Assembly (NCBI GenBank): GCA_902475245.1
Contig: CABRYP010000015.1
Span: forward strand, 1-48,243
Length of the DNA stretch: 48,243 bases
Origin: an uncultured Collinsella sp.
GTDB taxonomy: Bacteria; Actinomycetota; Coriobacteriia; Coriobacteriales; Coriobacteriaceae
Direction: 5' to 3'
Shown piece after piece: positions 1-8,224 of this stretch; position 1 is the first letter of the stretch; every line of letters starts with the position of its first letter. The notes beneath the pieces are model-generated. The model was not told where the DNA came from, did no database searches, and saw only the letters and a program-made list of their open reading frames with translations. Made by a program: the position numbers and the translations under genes.

Positions 1-90
1 CTCCCATCAAGCGACCTTTTATCCAAAACTGAATTTGTTCGCCGCTTAATCGCCCCATATATCCCTTGTTGTAAATTCTTGCTCAAGACA

Positions 91-444
91 TTATCGCGGG
101 TTGCGGTGCCCAGGATCCCATTTCGCCTTTATATACATACGAATAGGCCCCCTATTTTCATAGGCAAGCGCGGAGATTATAACGGCAGCCACCATCAGGC
201 CGAAAATAGCCCTTTTGTCCGAAAAAAGGGACGAGAGAAAAAGGCATATTGCGGAGAAAACTATAGCCGCCCCCATCACTCGGTTTACACCTTGAGTCTC
301 GGCCGTCCGCTTTGCCTCCTCTAAACGCTCTCCCGATAGCAATGACATTCCGGCAAGCAATCCCGTGAGCTTGCCTCGATACATCATTATTCCGAACACC
401 AGCAGCAGGCATGACTCAACCATTGGAACCACAACGCCCGACAT
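91..444 (-). CDS. Small DUF3784-like membrane protein
   Basis: The reading frame gives a protein of about 117 residues with three hydrophobic stretches: an N-terminal helix (about 4-20), a pair of helices around 60-75 and 80-95, and a charged tail. Between the first and second lies a segment with GLLAGMSLLSGERLEEAKR, which resembles the G-x-x-x-L-x-x-E-R pattern of DUF3784 integral membrane proteins. The family has no known function. Among three clustered start codons I chose the ATG at 444 because GGAG sits about 8 bases upstream; an ATG at 450 is the alternative. It points away from the truncated radical SAM gene, and its upstream region is abutted by that gene, which suggests a recombination joint around 445-480. 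A 21-base piece of it (175-195) recurs at 12081-12101. Family assignment is tentative. Confidence 0.5.
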   Translation of the reverse strand: MSGVVVPMVESCLLLVFGIMMYRGKLTGLLAGMSLLSGERLEEAKRTAETQGVNRVMGAAIVFSAICLFLSSLFSDKRAIFGLMVAAVIISALAYENRGPIRMYIKAKWDPGHRNPR

Positions 445-480
445 CGCCATCACTCCAGTCCATTCCTTGTCATCGAATCC

Positions 481-1290
481 TTGCGGCGGCTCAACGCATC
501 TGGCGTCAAATGCAATCTCGTGTCAAACGGTCTGCTCGTAAGCTCAATTACTTTGCATGAGCTCGAACGCGCCGGTTTAAACGGCATACAGTTTAGCCTC
601 GATGGCCTACGCGATTCTCACGAACATATGCGGGGGCTCCCGGGGCTTTACGACCGGGTGCTCGACGCCATCGATATCGCGCTGAACGAAACCTCACTGC
701 ACTTTTCAATTGCCTTTTGTCCGGCATCGTTCAATGTCGACGATTTCAAGCCAGATTATACGATGCTTCGAGACAAGCTGAAATCGTCGGGTAGAACTGA
801 CCGAATTGACCTTCGAGTTCAGCCACTCATGCTCCTCGGTAGAGCCCGAAGAAACCGCACGATTCTCCCTTCTAATAATCAATACCGTCGGCTAGTCAAC
901 ACGATCAACGATCTCCGATACGATCCGGACTATCGAGGCTACTTCATGTTTGAGTGGGGCGACCCTATCGACCACTTGGTCAGTTTCCCTCAACTGCAAA
1001 TGCAATTTGACCAAGTGGCCATCCACGCCAATGGCGATATCGTCGCATCCCCCTATATACCTCTCATCATCGGAAACGTTCGCAAACACAGTCTTCAGGA
1101 ATACTACGATGCCGGAATGGCAACCGTTTGGGATAAGCCCGTTGTTACCGCGTTGGCCAATCGCATGCACTCGATTGACGAGATGGAAGAGATCTCATCG
1201 TTGATTGCAGACATCAATATGGACGGCGACCTCTATATCGACCTAATCGACAATGATCTAGGCGACCTGAGTGTCCTGTCCCAATTCTAA
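481..1290 (+). pseudogene. 5'-truncated radical SAM peptide maturase
   Basis: The 269-residue frame begins in the middle of a radical SAM barrel: residues 1-50 contain VSNGLL and GIQFSLDGL, the beta-strand signatures that follow the cluster-binding part of such enzymes. The CxxxCxxC loop that binds the 4Fe-4S cluster and SAM is missing. The frame is open back only to a TGA at 412, and the sequence before about 445 belongs to an unrelated gene on the other strand. The C-terminal third has the layout of a SPASM/twitch region (GDIVASPYIPLIIGNV, then SLQEYY) but no auxiliary-cluster cysteines; only two cysteines remain in the whole frame. The TTG at 481 is only the first possible start. The TAA stop overlaps the ribosome site of the following small gene, so the two were one operon. 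As it stands it should be inactive as a radical SAM enzyme unless an intact paralogue exists elsewhere. Confidence 0.65.
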
Positions 1291-1302
1291 GGAGATGTTC
1301 CC

Positions 1303-1485
1303 ATGTACGAGCCCCCAGAAGTAGAGAGGATGGATTCCAAAACCGGCCCCGTTCCCGTTGTGGTCAACTTTGCAGCCGTCGTGGATAACGTAGTCGCAGC
1401 CGTCTATGATGCCGTCGTTGCGGCCTACGCATTCTGGTACTCAGCAGACAACGACGGCACCGAGACGAGTGCAGCACAGAACTAG
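1303..1485 (+). CDS. Candidate RiPP precursor peptide
   Basis: A 60-residue peptide starts at the ATG at 1303 with AAGGAG (1289-1294) eight bases upstream; that site overlaps the stop codon of the radical SAM gene. The N-terminus YEPPEVERM carries a Y-x-x-P pattern like the leader motif that lasso and some radical SAM peptides use to bind their recognition domain. The rest is strikingly repetitive and rich in valine and alanine (NFAAVVDNVVAAVYDAVVAAYAFWY), ending in an acidic polar tail. There is no cysteine and no signal peptide. Being the last gene of a radical SAM operon, being short and having a leader-like start all fit a ribosomally made, modified peptide. Nothing here shows the modification or the activity. 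It could instead be a small membrane-active peptide or a toxin. Confidence 0.5.
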   Translation: MYEPPEVERMDSKTGPVPVVVNFAAVVDNVVAAVYDAVVAAYAFWYSADNDGTETSAAQN

Positions 1486-1621
1486 TCGCCGGCTCATCGA
1501 GCAATCACCTCGCCTATCACTGCATGCGATTGACTGCGCAGCCCCAGCCAACGCCCAAAGCGCCTTGAAGAGCTGCTTGTAACATTCGTTCATTCAACAG
1601 CGGGATCTCTTCACCATTCTC

Positions 1622-1659
1622 GGCCGGCCCGACAGGGCGACACATCAGTCGGGCCGGCC
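1622..1659. terminator. 12-bp perfect hairpin after the peptide gene
   Basis: GGCCGGCCCGAC at 1622-1633 pairs perfectly with GTCGGGCCGGCC at 1648-1659 across a 14-base loop. It lies about 135 bases past the candidate precursor and could end that operon. It lacks a clear T-run, so the mechanism is uncertain. The rest of 1486-1975 shows no convincing gene. Confidence 0.4.
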
Positions 1660-1975
1660 AGACTTATACAACGCGGCGACTCCGCTCACGCCACACTCCC
1701 CGAAACTCGCACTGTCATCACACGGGCAATCAACACTGAATCCTGTTGTGCGATATGGGCAAACGGTCACGTGCGCGATTAAAACGAATTCACTTAGCAG
1801 ACTTCCAGAATGCTTTTGCACCGCAGGATGGCCATACGCAGAGCGCGGCACGCATAAGCCAAAAGCGGCATTAAAAGCCATCCCCTTCCCTGCTGAATGC
1901 GCGTCCTAGCCCATCAACCGGTCGGACCATCGCGAAGATGGTCCGTGCTTCCATGCTGCGATGCGATATCAAGCA

Positions 1976-2254
1976 TCACGAATAGTCCCCGCCCAACGGG
2001 GTTCTCCCCTCCACAGGCGTTTCGGAACCCGCCCCCATCCCGAATTCCCACGCAGCGGCCGCGTTCACCGCCGACACGGGGACCCCTAGCTCCCCCGCGA
2101 CGCGGCAGACCCTCGGCTGCCCCTCGTAAAGGATGCAGAAGACGCGGTCGAGGTCCGGCGGTTCGCCCATGGCGAGCTCCGGCACCTTCGTCACACGGCC
2201 GCCCAGCCACTCAATCTCTGTCATCGCGCGCGTGGTGTAAGCCCCTTCCAACAC
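1976..2254 (-). pseudogene. Relic gene, left copy of a duplicated fragment
   Basis: The leftward frame reads ILYEGQPRVCRVAGELGVPVSAV and continues to a Gly/Pro-rich end. Bases 1976-2124 match 12136-12288 closely, with the same predicted residues (PRVCRVAGELGV, SETPVE). I do not recognise the family; the VAGELGVPVSAVN part looks like a helix-turn-helix but this is weak. There is no good ribosome site. Shared sequence at both ends of the defence island suggests a duplicated or recombined remnant, not a working gene. Confidence 0.35.
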
Positions 2255-2733
2255 GGGATTGTCAGCTCAACCCGACCCTTACCCATACGGACGAACATAA
2301 CTCGCCAGGGGAAGCCCCTGAAGGCCGTGCGCCACAACATGAGGCCGAATCCGCCCCCGGCTGGACAGGCCAACAACGAAGGAGCACACGGAACCGGCGC
2401 GGCGTTACAACCGTCCCGGCAAGCGTGTCACTTGTCCAAGTTATGATGCCGACAAACCCGGAAATGCTCCAACGAAGCGCCGAACGAGCGTAACAATATA
2501 AAGCCGTGCAACACGCGTTGGACGACCAGAACATCCCAAACAAAGGCCTGTCGGTCCCACCTTCAAGCCCAATAGCAAAATGTGCATCAGCGGATTTGCA
2601 GCGATACAAGTCTCAACCGTCACCATCACACCGCAGCGCGCCTAGTCCCACTCATCCTACTGCAAATGTCCCAGAACGAGAAAACGACCAGCTTAACATG
2701 CCACCCTTTATATCCGCACGCGCGTAATTCAAC
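2255..2733. other. Gene-free stretch
   Basis: About 480 bases between the relic and the DUF1648 gene. Several short open frames exist on both strands, but none has a recognisable domain, a good ribosome site or a sensible composition. I see no RNA gene and no strong hairpin. Confidence 0.4.
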
Positions 2734-3360
2734 TCATAAGGACCGGCTATCCCTTACCTGTGACACAATCTCAAACGCACAGAACAGAATCATCAGTCCA
2801 ATCATCGCATAAGAGGCAGCCGAACCTTCAAGCACTATTCCACAAAGAACAATCTCCGCGCCGCCAATAAGAACTGTTATCAGGCGCTCTGCCTTTTTGC
2901 TCTCGCCGCTCGCATAAAAAGGCGGCAAAGCGCACAAGATCACATATAGCCCGGGAAGGGAATACAGGATCGATAGTCCAAGCCCCCCATCAACCGCAGT
3001 GCTTTGCGTAAGAATCAACTGAACCCAAACGGCAATTATCACTGAGCAGGTTGTCGATAAAAGAAGACTAGAAATATAGCACGCAACAAAGTCCCGTCGC
3101 ATTCGAACAGAGAAATCCGCGAACTCTCTTCGCCGCGTGGAAACAATAAGGTACACAGAAATTGCAATAGAACCAATCAGAGAAAACAGCGGAACAACCA
3201 GCAATTCAAGCTTATTACCCCATCGATCAACCACACCCCCACTCCAATGAGCGGGAATTGTATCAGGGAGGACTGACCAAGCCGCCCATAGAATCAGAAA
3301 TGGAAGAATAGAGAGGATGAAAAATGATAACACTGCAGTAATTTTTTTTGAGACTCTCAT
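2734..3360 (-). CDS. DUF1648-domain membrane protein
   Basis: About 208 residues with roughly six hydrophobic segments. The first helix is followed by VLPDTIPAHWSGGVVDRWG, the LPxxIPxHWxxxGxxDxW pattern of DUF1648, which is found in SdpI-like immunity proteins and assorted membrane proteins. The ATG at 3360 is preferred to the GTG at 3387 because AAGGAGA lies about 10 bases upstream of the ATG and downstream of the GTG. It is transcribed away from the ATPase operon, with an AT-rich shared promoter region between. Function is unknown; immunity to a membrane-active peptide is one possibility by family analogy only. Confidence 0.7.
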   Translation of the reverse strand: MRVSKKITAVLSFFILSILPFLILWAAWSVLPDTIPAHWSGGVVDRWGNKLELLVVPLFSLIGSIAISVYLIVSTRRREFADFSVRMRRDFVACYISSLLLSTTCSVIIAVWVQLILTQSTAVDGGLGLSILYSLPGLYVILCALPPFYASGESKKAERLITVLIGGAEIVLCGIVLEGSAASYAMIGLMILFCAFEIVSQVRDSRSL

Positions 3361-3484
3361 CGATTCCGCATCTCCTTGTGCGCTCACATTCCACTCCGTC
3401 TTAAATCAAGTAAAAATAATAGCTTGAATGCAAATTTGTTTTAATTATTGGTTGATCTCATTTCCATTCTTAATAATTGTTATC

Positions 3485-3513
3485 TTGATTTTATATCGAT
3501 TATTCGATATATA
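3485..3513 (+). promoter_or_regulatory. Promoter of the ATPase-TOPRIM-NYN operon
   Basis: TTGATT at 3485-3490 and TATATA at 3508-3513 are separated by exactly 17 bases, close to a sigma-70 type consensus. They lie 31 bases before the ATPase start, in a strongly AT-rich patch unlike the surrounding DNA. Confidence 0.6.
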
Positions 3514-3543
3514 GTAATATAAAATGTGTTCAAGGAGGGCACC

Positions 3544-5070
3544 ATGATCCGTATTCGCTCCATAGAGCTCTCAAACGTGAAAAACGTTGCTAACGGCACG
3601 ATCGGCTTCAAGGACAGCCCCTTCGGTTCCAGCGTGATGGGAATATACGGTCAGAACGGATCGGGCAAGACCGCCGTCGTCGAATCCCTCGCGCGAGTCC
3701 AGGATTTGATGTGCGGCTTTCCGCTCGACCGTGAAAGCGTCGATCTGATCGGCCCCTCTGCCGAGTGCGCCAAAATCAGCATCGAGGTCGAGGTGACGGA
3801 GGGTTCCCCTTCCTCGCTCGGCTTCGTAGGCGGGCTCGGCGACACCGTAGCGGCCGGGAAGCCCTTCACAGTGTGCTACTCGTTCTCCTTCGACAGGCTC
3901 GACGACAGACCGCGCCTCCTCTCCGAGGACCTCTCCGTCCGCGCCGAGGGGCTCGTCAAGAGAAGGCTCGCCGCCTACGATGCGGCCGATACCGAGGACA
4001 GCCAGAACCTGAAGCCCGTCAACAGGTGGCGGGCACTCAGAAACCTCGCCGGAAGGGAGGCCGACCTCGACCTCACCGTCGCACGGCGCTCCCCCGACCT
4101 GCAGGGCTCCTCGAAGCTGTTCTCGAACGCCATGGTCGCCTTCGCGGTCGCCGCGAGAAAGTCCTATCTCGAGCGCCTCGGAAATAACTCCCTATCCGAG
4201 GCGGCGAGGACGGCGTACGAGAGCGTATTGGTTCCACTCATGGACTCCACGACGCTCCTGAACAGGTTCGCCGACGATAAGATGAGGGTCTGTGACACGC
4301 GCCGAAGCGCGGCGCTGGCGTTCAACATCTTCCTCCTCGCCTCCCCGGGCAGCAGCACAGGCGGATGGTCACCCGAGGAGGCCGGAAAGGCCCCTGTCAT
4401 CCGCGACGTGTCACTCCCTATCGATCAGACAACGGTCCTCCCCTCAGAAGTCTGCGACTCGGTCCGCAAGACCGTCGAGACCATCAACTGCGCGCTTGGG
4501 GCAATCGTTCCGGGACTCAGCATCCAAGTGAACACCCTCCACGGCGAAACGATGGAAGACGGCACACCGGGCGAGCGCGTCGAGCTCCTATCATGCCGGC
4601 AGGGGGTACGCGTCCCCTTCAGAACAGAATCGGAAGGAATCAAGAAGATCGCATCGATGCTCGGTTGGCTGATAAACGTCTTCAATGACGACAGCGCCTG
4701 TCTCGTCGTTGACGAGATCGACTCCGGAGTGTTCGAGTTCCTGCTCGGCGAGCTCCTCGAAGTCGTGACCGAGCAGGGCAAGGGCCAGCTCATCTTCACC
4801 GCTCACAACCTGCGAGCGCTCGAATGTCTCCCGGTCGGATGCCTCGTCTTCTCGACCTCCAACCCCAACAACCGCTACATCGGGTTCCGGGGCATGGCCC
4901 CCTCGAACAACCTCAGGAACCAATACCTGAGAGCCATCAACCTCGGGGGCCAGAAGGAACAGCTGTACGAGCCGACCAGAACCTCCGCGATAGGCTCCGC
5001 CCTCCTTGAGGCTGGAAGCCCCCAGACCCTCGACTTCGACTCCCTTCTGTCCTCCATGGGAGGCGAGTGA
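3544..5070 (+). CDS. AAA family ATPase of a putative defence operon
   Basis: A 508-residue SMC/ABC-like ATPase. The P-loop is GQNGSGKT at residues 36-43. A Walker B strand LVVDEID sits near residues 387-393, and the histidine switch FTAHN near 418-422. The N-terminus IRSIELSNVKNV is the opening typical of AAA15/AAA21 ATPases found in abortive-infection and OLD-type systems. The ATG at 3544 is chosen because AAGGAGGG lies just before it; an earlier GTG at 3526 precedes that ribosome site. The next gene, a TOPRIM protein, begins two bases after this stop, so both are probably made together. ATPase plus TOPRIM nuclease pairs occur in OLD-like, PARIS and related anti-phage systems, where the ATPase senses invasion and releases or activates the nuclease. 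Which family this pair belongs to cannot be settled here. Confidence 0.75.
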   Translation: MIRIRSIELSNVKNVANGTIGFKDSPFGSSVMGIYGQNGSGKTAVVESLARVQDLMCGFPLDRESVDLIGPSAECAKISIEVEVTEGSPSSLGFVGGLGDTVAAGKPFTVCYSFSFDRLDDRPRLLSEDLSVRAEGLVKRRLAAYDAADTEDSQNLKPVNRWRALRNLAGREADLDLTVARRSPDLQGSSKLFSNAMVAFAVAARKSYLERLGNNSLSEAARTAYESVLVPLMDSTTLLNRFADDKMRVCDTRRSAALAFNIFLLASPGSSTGGWSPEEAGKAPVIRDVSLPIDQTTVLPSEVCDSVRKTVETINCALGAIVPGLSIQVNTLHGETMEDGTPGERVELLSCRQGVRVPFRTESEGIKKIASMLGWLINVFNDDSACLVVDEIDSGVFEFLLGELLEVVTEQGKGQLIFTAHNLRALECLPVGCLVFSTSNPNNRYIGFRGMAPSNNLRNQYLRAINLGGQKEQLYEPTRTSAIGSALLEAGSPQTLDFDSLLSSMGGE

Positions 5071-5072
5071 CC

Positions 5073-5849
5073 ATGGCAAGGGAGAAGCGGGTCGTCCTGA
5101 TTCTCGTGGAGGGGCCGAGCAATGAAAACGCGCTCCTCGAGCCCATGCAGGCCGCGCTCGACTTCACTGCAAACGGTGCACTGCCCGAGGCGAGGGCGCT
5201 CGCCTTCCACTGCGACGTTACCACGGTGCGACCGTTCTCATGGGAGGCCTCCTTCGCCGTCAAGGACAGGGTGCGCGACACCGTGCGCCAGTTCGTCGTC
5301 GACCGCATCGCGTCACGGCACGAATACGAATGGACCGACCTCGACCGGATCATCCACATCGTCGACCTGGACGGCGCCTTCATACCGAACGAGTGCATCG
5401 TCGAGGGGGACTGCGATGGATTCGCCTATGGCCGCGACTCTATCACCGCCCGGGACACCGCTAGGGTGGTAGACAGAAACGAGAGAAAGTCTGCTGCGCT
5501 GCTTGAGCTCGCGGGCACGCGCGAGCTCAAGCACAGAAAACACGCGGTCCCCTACAGAGTCTACTTCATGTCCCGTAACCTCGAGCATGCGCTCTACGGC
5601 TCCGTACGCGAATTCAGCGATGACGAGAAGAGGCAGCTTTCCGCAGCCTTCGGCAAGAAATACCGGAACGACCCCGAGGGTTTCATCAATCTGCTCCGAA
5701 GCGGGGACGTAAAGGTTCCGGGCGATACCGTGGAGGAGACGTGGCGCTACGCCCGGGAAGGTACTAATTCCCTCCACCGGGGCTCAAACCTTCACCTCTT
5801 CTTCTCTGGCTCTGAACCGGAATCGCCGTCCCGGCCATCCACTCCCTAG
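5073..5849 (+). CDS. TOPRIM-type nuclease-like protein
   Basis: A 258-residue protein. Residues 7-18 read VVLILVEGPSNE, the glutamate strand-turn of a TOPRIM fold (E13, possibly E18), and IVDLDG near 96-101 supplies the DxD pair. Those acidic residues bind the metal in OLD-type nucleases. The remainder has no motif I recognise; the last 20 residues are Ser/Pro-rich. The ATG at 5073 is preferred to the GTG at 5067 because GGGAGG lies nine bases before it. It directly follows the ATPase gene and so is probably its effector partner. It resembles the separate nuclease subunit of split OLD-like or PARIS-like pairs, but the exact family (DUF4435, RloB or other) was not established. Confidence 0.65.
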   Translation: MAREKRVVLILVEGPSNENALLEPMQAALDFTANGALPEARALAFHCDVTTVRPFSWEASFAVKDRVRDTVRQFVVDRIASRHEYEWTDLDRIIHIVDLDGAFIPNECIVEGDCDGFAYGRDSITARDTARVVDRNERKSAALLELAGTRELKHRKHAVPYRVYFMSRNLEHALYGSVREFSDDEKRQLSAAFGKKYRNDPEGFINLLRSGDVKVPGDTVEETWRYAREGTNSLHRGSNLHLFFSGSEPESPSRPSTP

Positions 5850-5959
5850 GATCCGAAAGCCCGAATGTCGTGCTGACGCCTGTGCGAGATGATCAGCTTT
5901 CGGCAGTCGCTGCTCCCCGTTTTCGATCGCATAGCTCTTCCAAATCGAAAGGATTACTC

Positions 5960-6520
5960 ATGTACATCTTCTGGGACAACTCAAACATTCAATACGCTGG
6001 ACTCAATAGCGTACTGCCCGTCAAAGAGCCCGATGTCGATCGCGGAAGGTATCGCACCTACTTCAAAGGCCTGTTGAACCTCGTCTCTCGCGGCAGGATT
6101 ATCGACAAGGTCTATCTTGCCGGAAGCATCCCTCCGGGAGATGACGCTCTTTGGGATGCGGTTGAAAGACTTGGAATCGAAACCACACTGATTCCTCGCA
6201 GCGAGTCGAGTGGCGAGGCGGACACAACCGACTTCGCACTTCAGACGGACCTGCTCAGGTTGGGCTACGATGTCCAGGAGCCAGGCACCATCGCCCTGCT
6301 AACCGGTGACGGTGCGGGCATTAATTCCGGTAAAGGCTTTTTGGCAGACGCGATGAGGCTGACTGAACGCGGGTGGAAGTTCGAGGTCTACTCTTGGGAT
6401 GCTGCCTGCAACTCAAAGCTGCGGGAGTTTGCCATGGCGAACGGAAAATACTTCAAGCTCGAAGACTACTATGAGTACATTACATTTATTGTGGGAGGAA
6501 GGCGCCCCGTCGAACTGTAA
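5960..6520 (+). CDS. NYN-domain (PIN-like) ribonuclease
   Basis: A 186-residue protein that is almost entirely a NYN domain. FWDNSNI (residues 4-10) gives the first catalytic aspartate (D6). ADTTDFALQTDLL (87-99) gives the central acidic cluster, and LLTGDGAG (113-120) the distal aspartate. Such proteins cut RNA using a metal, and the LabA-like branch is common beside defence genes. The ATG at 5960 follows GAAAGGA by seven bases; upstream in-frame codons lack a ribosome site. It is 110 bases after the TOPRIM gene, same strand, with no visible terminator between, so it is probably the third gene of that operon. Confidence 0.75.
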   Translation: MYIFWDNSNIQYAGLNSVLPVKEPDVDRGRYRTYFKGLLNLVSRGRIIDKVYLAGSIPPGDDALWDAVERLGIETTLIPRSESSGEADTTDFALQTDLLRLGYDVQEPGTIALLTGDGAGINSGKGFLADAMRLTERGWKFEVYSWDAACNSKLREFAMANGKYFKLEDYYEYITFIVGGRRPVEL

Positions 6521-6769
6521 TCGAAACAAAAATACATTGCCCGGATACCACTCGCACAAATCACCTAGGGGCACGTCGGAAACACATGCCTCTCATCACG
6601 TCCATGGCGTGTCCTCCAGGTGGCTGCCGTGCTTCTCCCCAGCTCCTAATAGGGCGATGTACGCCCTCAAGCTGAAACGAGCACAAAGTAGATGGAGCTT
6701 TAAGCTCGTCCGGAAGCCGCCGTCCAAGCCTGTCGCGTACATTCACTCGATGCGCGGGGCACAACGCAC

Positions 6770-7627
6770 CTAATAGCATGCGACCCCTTCAGTCTCGAAC
6801 AGAATCCGCATATACCGGTCGTCAAATCTAAGGGCAACCATGTCAACGGAGTTGCGAACAGCACTGCATTGGCATATAAAATCGAAGAAGGAGCGACCGA
6901 GCCCCTCATCACATTCCCCGGCCAAGATACGCTTCCCTAGCTCCGCCGCGGATGCCAGCTCCTCAGGAATGAGATCATCGGGAATCGACCCCGTCATCCC
7001 ACTCGCCCTCTCAAGCCTCTCAACCGCCGGGGCGACGACGTCAGTCACATAGCGCACATCAAGACAATCTTCCTCTATGTGGCGAGGGAGGTCGTACATC
7101 AGTTCGGACAGACAGATGTAGTAGCCAGCCCATGACTCTTTCAGTTTTGGAAACTGCGCGATGCGGACTAGGCAAGCATCCGCGCTTTCTTCCCCAAGAC
7201 GATTTCTCGGTGGGATATGGACGGTGTTCGACTTCTGATGTCTCCAGGCCGGATTCTCGAAGTTAAGACGAATGCGAATGTACTCTTGCAGCCACACAAA
7301 ATAGCACGAACCTGAGTCGGCGATAGAGCAACGAAACAGTAGGAACGGGATGGCCAGCATCTCGGCATACAGCAGGGTCTTTGTTTCAAGCTGGAAAGAA
7401 ATAACCTGGCTATCGTCTATTGGTTTTTCGGTCCCCTTTACTTGAATAGCTAGTAGCTCGCTGGTCGCGTCGCCCCCGTCGAAACGTTCGGCAATTATAT
7501 CAATTCCGAAATCCCGTTCCGTCAGATCTCGAATGACCCAGCTTTCAAAGGGCATCAGCCCCGAAATGATGCTGCAAGCCCTCGAGTCTATCTCGTGGCT
7601 CCTCGATCTTTGCGGAGGCCTTGCCAT
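6770..7627 (-). CDS. DUF4365 protein (PD-(D/E)xK-like nuclease fold)
   Basis: A 285-residue protein. The N-terminal half has the DUF4365 pattern: an early glutamate (E12), TERDFGIDIIAE (D39, D43) and LLAIQVKGTE (Q62, K64). This is the arrangement of a restriction-endonuclease-like fold. The rest is helical and unassigned. The ATG at 7627 is preferred, with AAGGGGAGGGG just upstream; it overlaps the TGA of the preceding small gene by one base, so translation is probably coupled. It ends the leftward operon that begins with the PHP-ATPase. DUF4365 proteins are frequent in defence islands, usually next to an ATPase, and are presumed nucleases. It converges on the NYN gene across about 250 gene-free bases. 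Confidence 0.75.
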   Translation of the reverse strand: MARPPQRSRSHEIDSRACSIISGLMPFESWVIRDLTERDFGIDIIAERFDGGDATSELLAIQVKGTEKPIDDSQVISFQLETKTLLYAEMLAIPFLLFRCSIADSGSCYFVWLQEYIRIRLNFENPAWRHQKSNTVHIPPRNRLGEESADACLVRIAQFPKLKESWAGYYICLSELMYDLPRHIEEDCLDVRYVTDVVAPAVERLERASGMTGSIPDDLIPEELASAAELGKRILAGECDEGLGRSFFDFICQCSAVRNSVDMVALRFDDRYMRILFETEGVACY

Positions 7628-7848
7628 CAACCCCTCCCCTTCTGACGAAATCTATGATACGAAACGGCCAAAACGCTTGTCGCAACGCCAATCAAAGGAA
7701 ACGGGCCGTCAATCTCCTCCGACGTTTCATATACATTAACAACCCCAAGAGCATCACCTAACGCGCCGTCGCTTACACCCTCCGCTCGGAGCGGCAAGTA
7801 TAACGGACCATCAAATCCACCGTGGCTATCGTCGACAGATCCATCCAC
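7627..7848 (-). CDS. Small hypothetical protein coupled to the DUF4365 gene
   Basis: A 73-residue frame opening at a GTG (7848) with AAAAGAGG about six bases upstream. Its TGA overlaps the start codon of the DUF4365 gene by one base. No domain is recognised; the sequence is acidic at first and ends in a basic tail (YHRFRQKGRG). The tight coupling argues that it is real. It could also be a leader reading that merely couples translation. Confidence 0.4.
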   Translation of the reverse strand: MDGSVDDSHGGFDGPLYLPLRAEGVSDGALGDALGVVNVYETSEEIDGPFPLIGVATSVLAVSYHRFRQKGRG

Positions 7849-7900
7849 GGCCAACCTCTTTTATACCGGCAAGCGCCCTCTAGATGTCGTCCAAACCGAA

Positions 7901-8224
7901 CTAGGAATCAACCCCCTCATCGCCATCGGAATATCTTAGGGAAGCGTTGATTTTCATGGAGGCGATTTCAATCAGCTCTTTGAGGTCTTTGTAGTAGCCT
8001 AGCGCCTTTGAATCCTTTTCCACCTCAGGCGACACCGTAACCGTAAAGCTCGTCGGAACCCCAACCGTGGAGAATACCGCATTATACAGGTTTCCCACTT
8101 TCAGCTCGGGGTTCTTCAAGTCGATTGAGAAACCTTCCACCCCTTCAAATGCTATCCTCCCGTTGCTGAGAATGACGCGAAGCGTCCTGCGCTCTATAGC
8201 GTTTGAGGCGTCTTTTGACGACAT
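7901..8224 (-). CDS. Small hypothetical protein, second gene of the PHP-ATPase operon
   Basis: A 107-residue protein starting at the ATG at 8224, preceded by AAGGAGG with five-base spacing. The start is 80 bases inside the end of the PHP-ATPase gene, in another frame. The middle looks like beta-strands (RVILSNGRIAFEGVEGFSID), followed by a helix (GYYKDLKELIEIASMKIN) and an acidic tail. No family was recognised. Position between two defence-type genes suggests a subunit or regulator of that system. Confidence 0.6.
   Translation of the reverse strand: MSSKDASNAIERRTLRVILSNGRIAFEGVEGFSIDLKNPELKVGNLYNAVFSTVGVPTSFTVTVSPEVEKDSKALGYYKDLKELIEIASMKINASLRYSDGDEGVDS

Noticed and set aside
2262..2629. 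Two overlapping minus-strand frames rich in Cys and Trp
   Set aside because: No ribosome site, no family, composition unlike the genuine genes.
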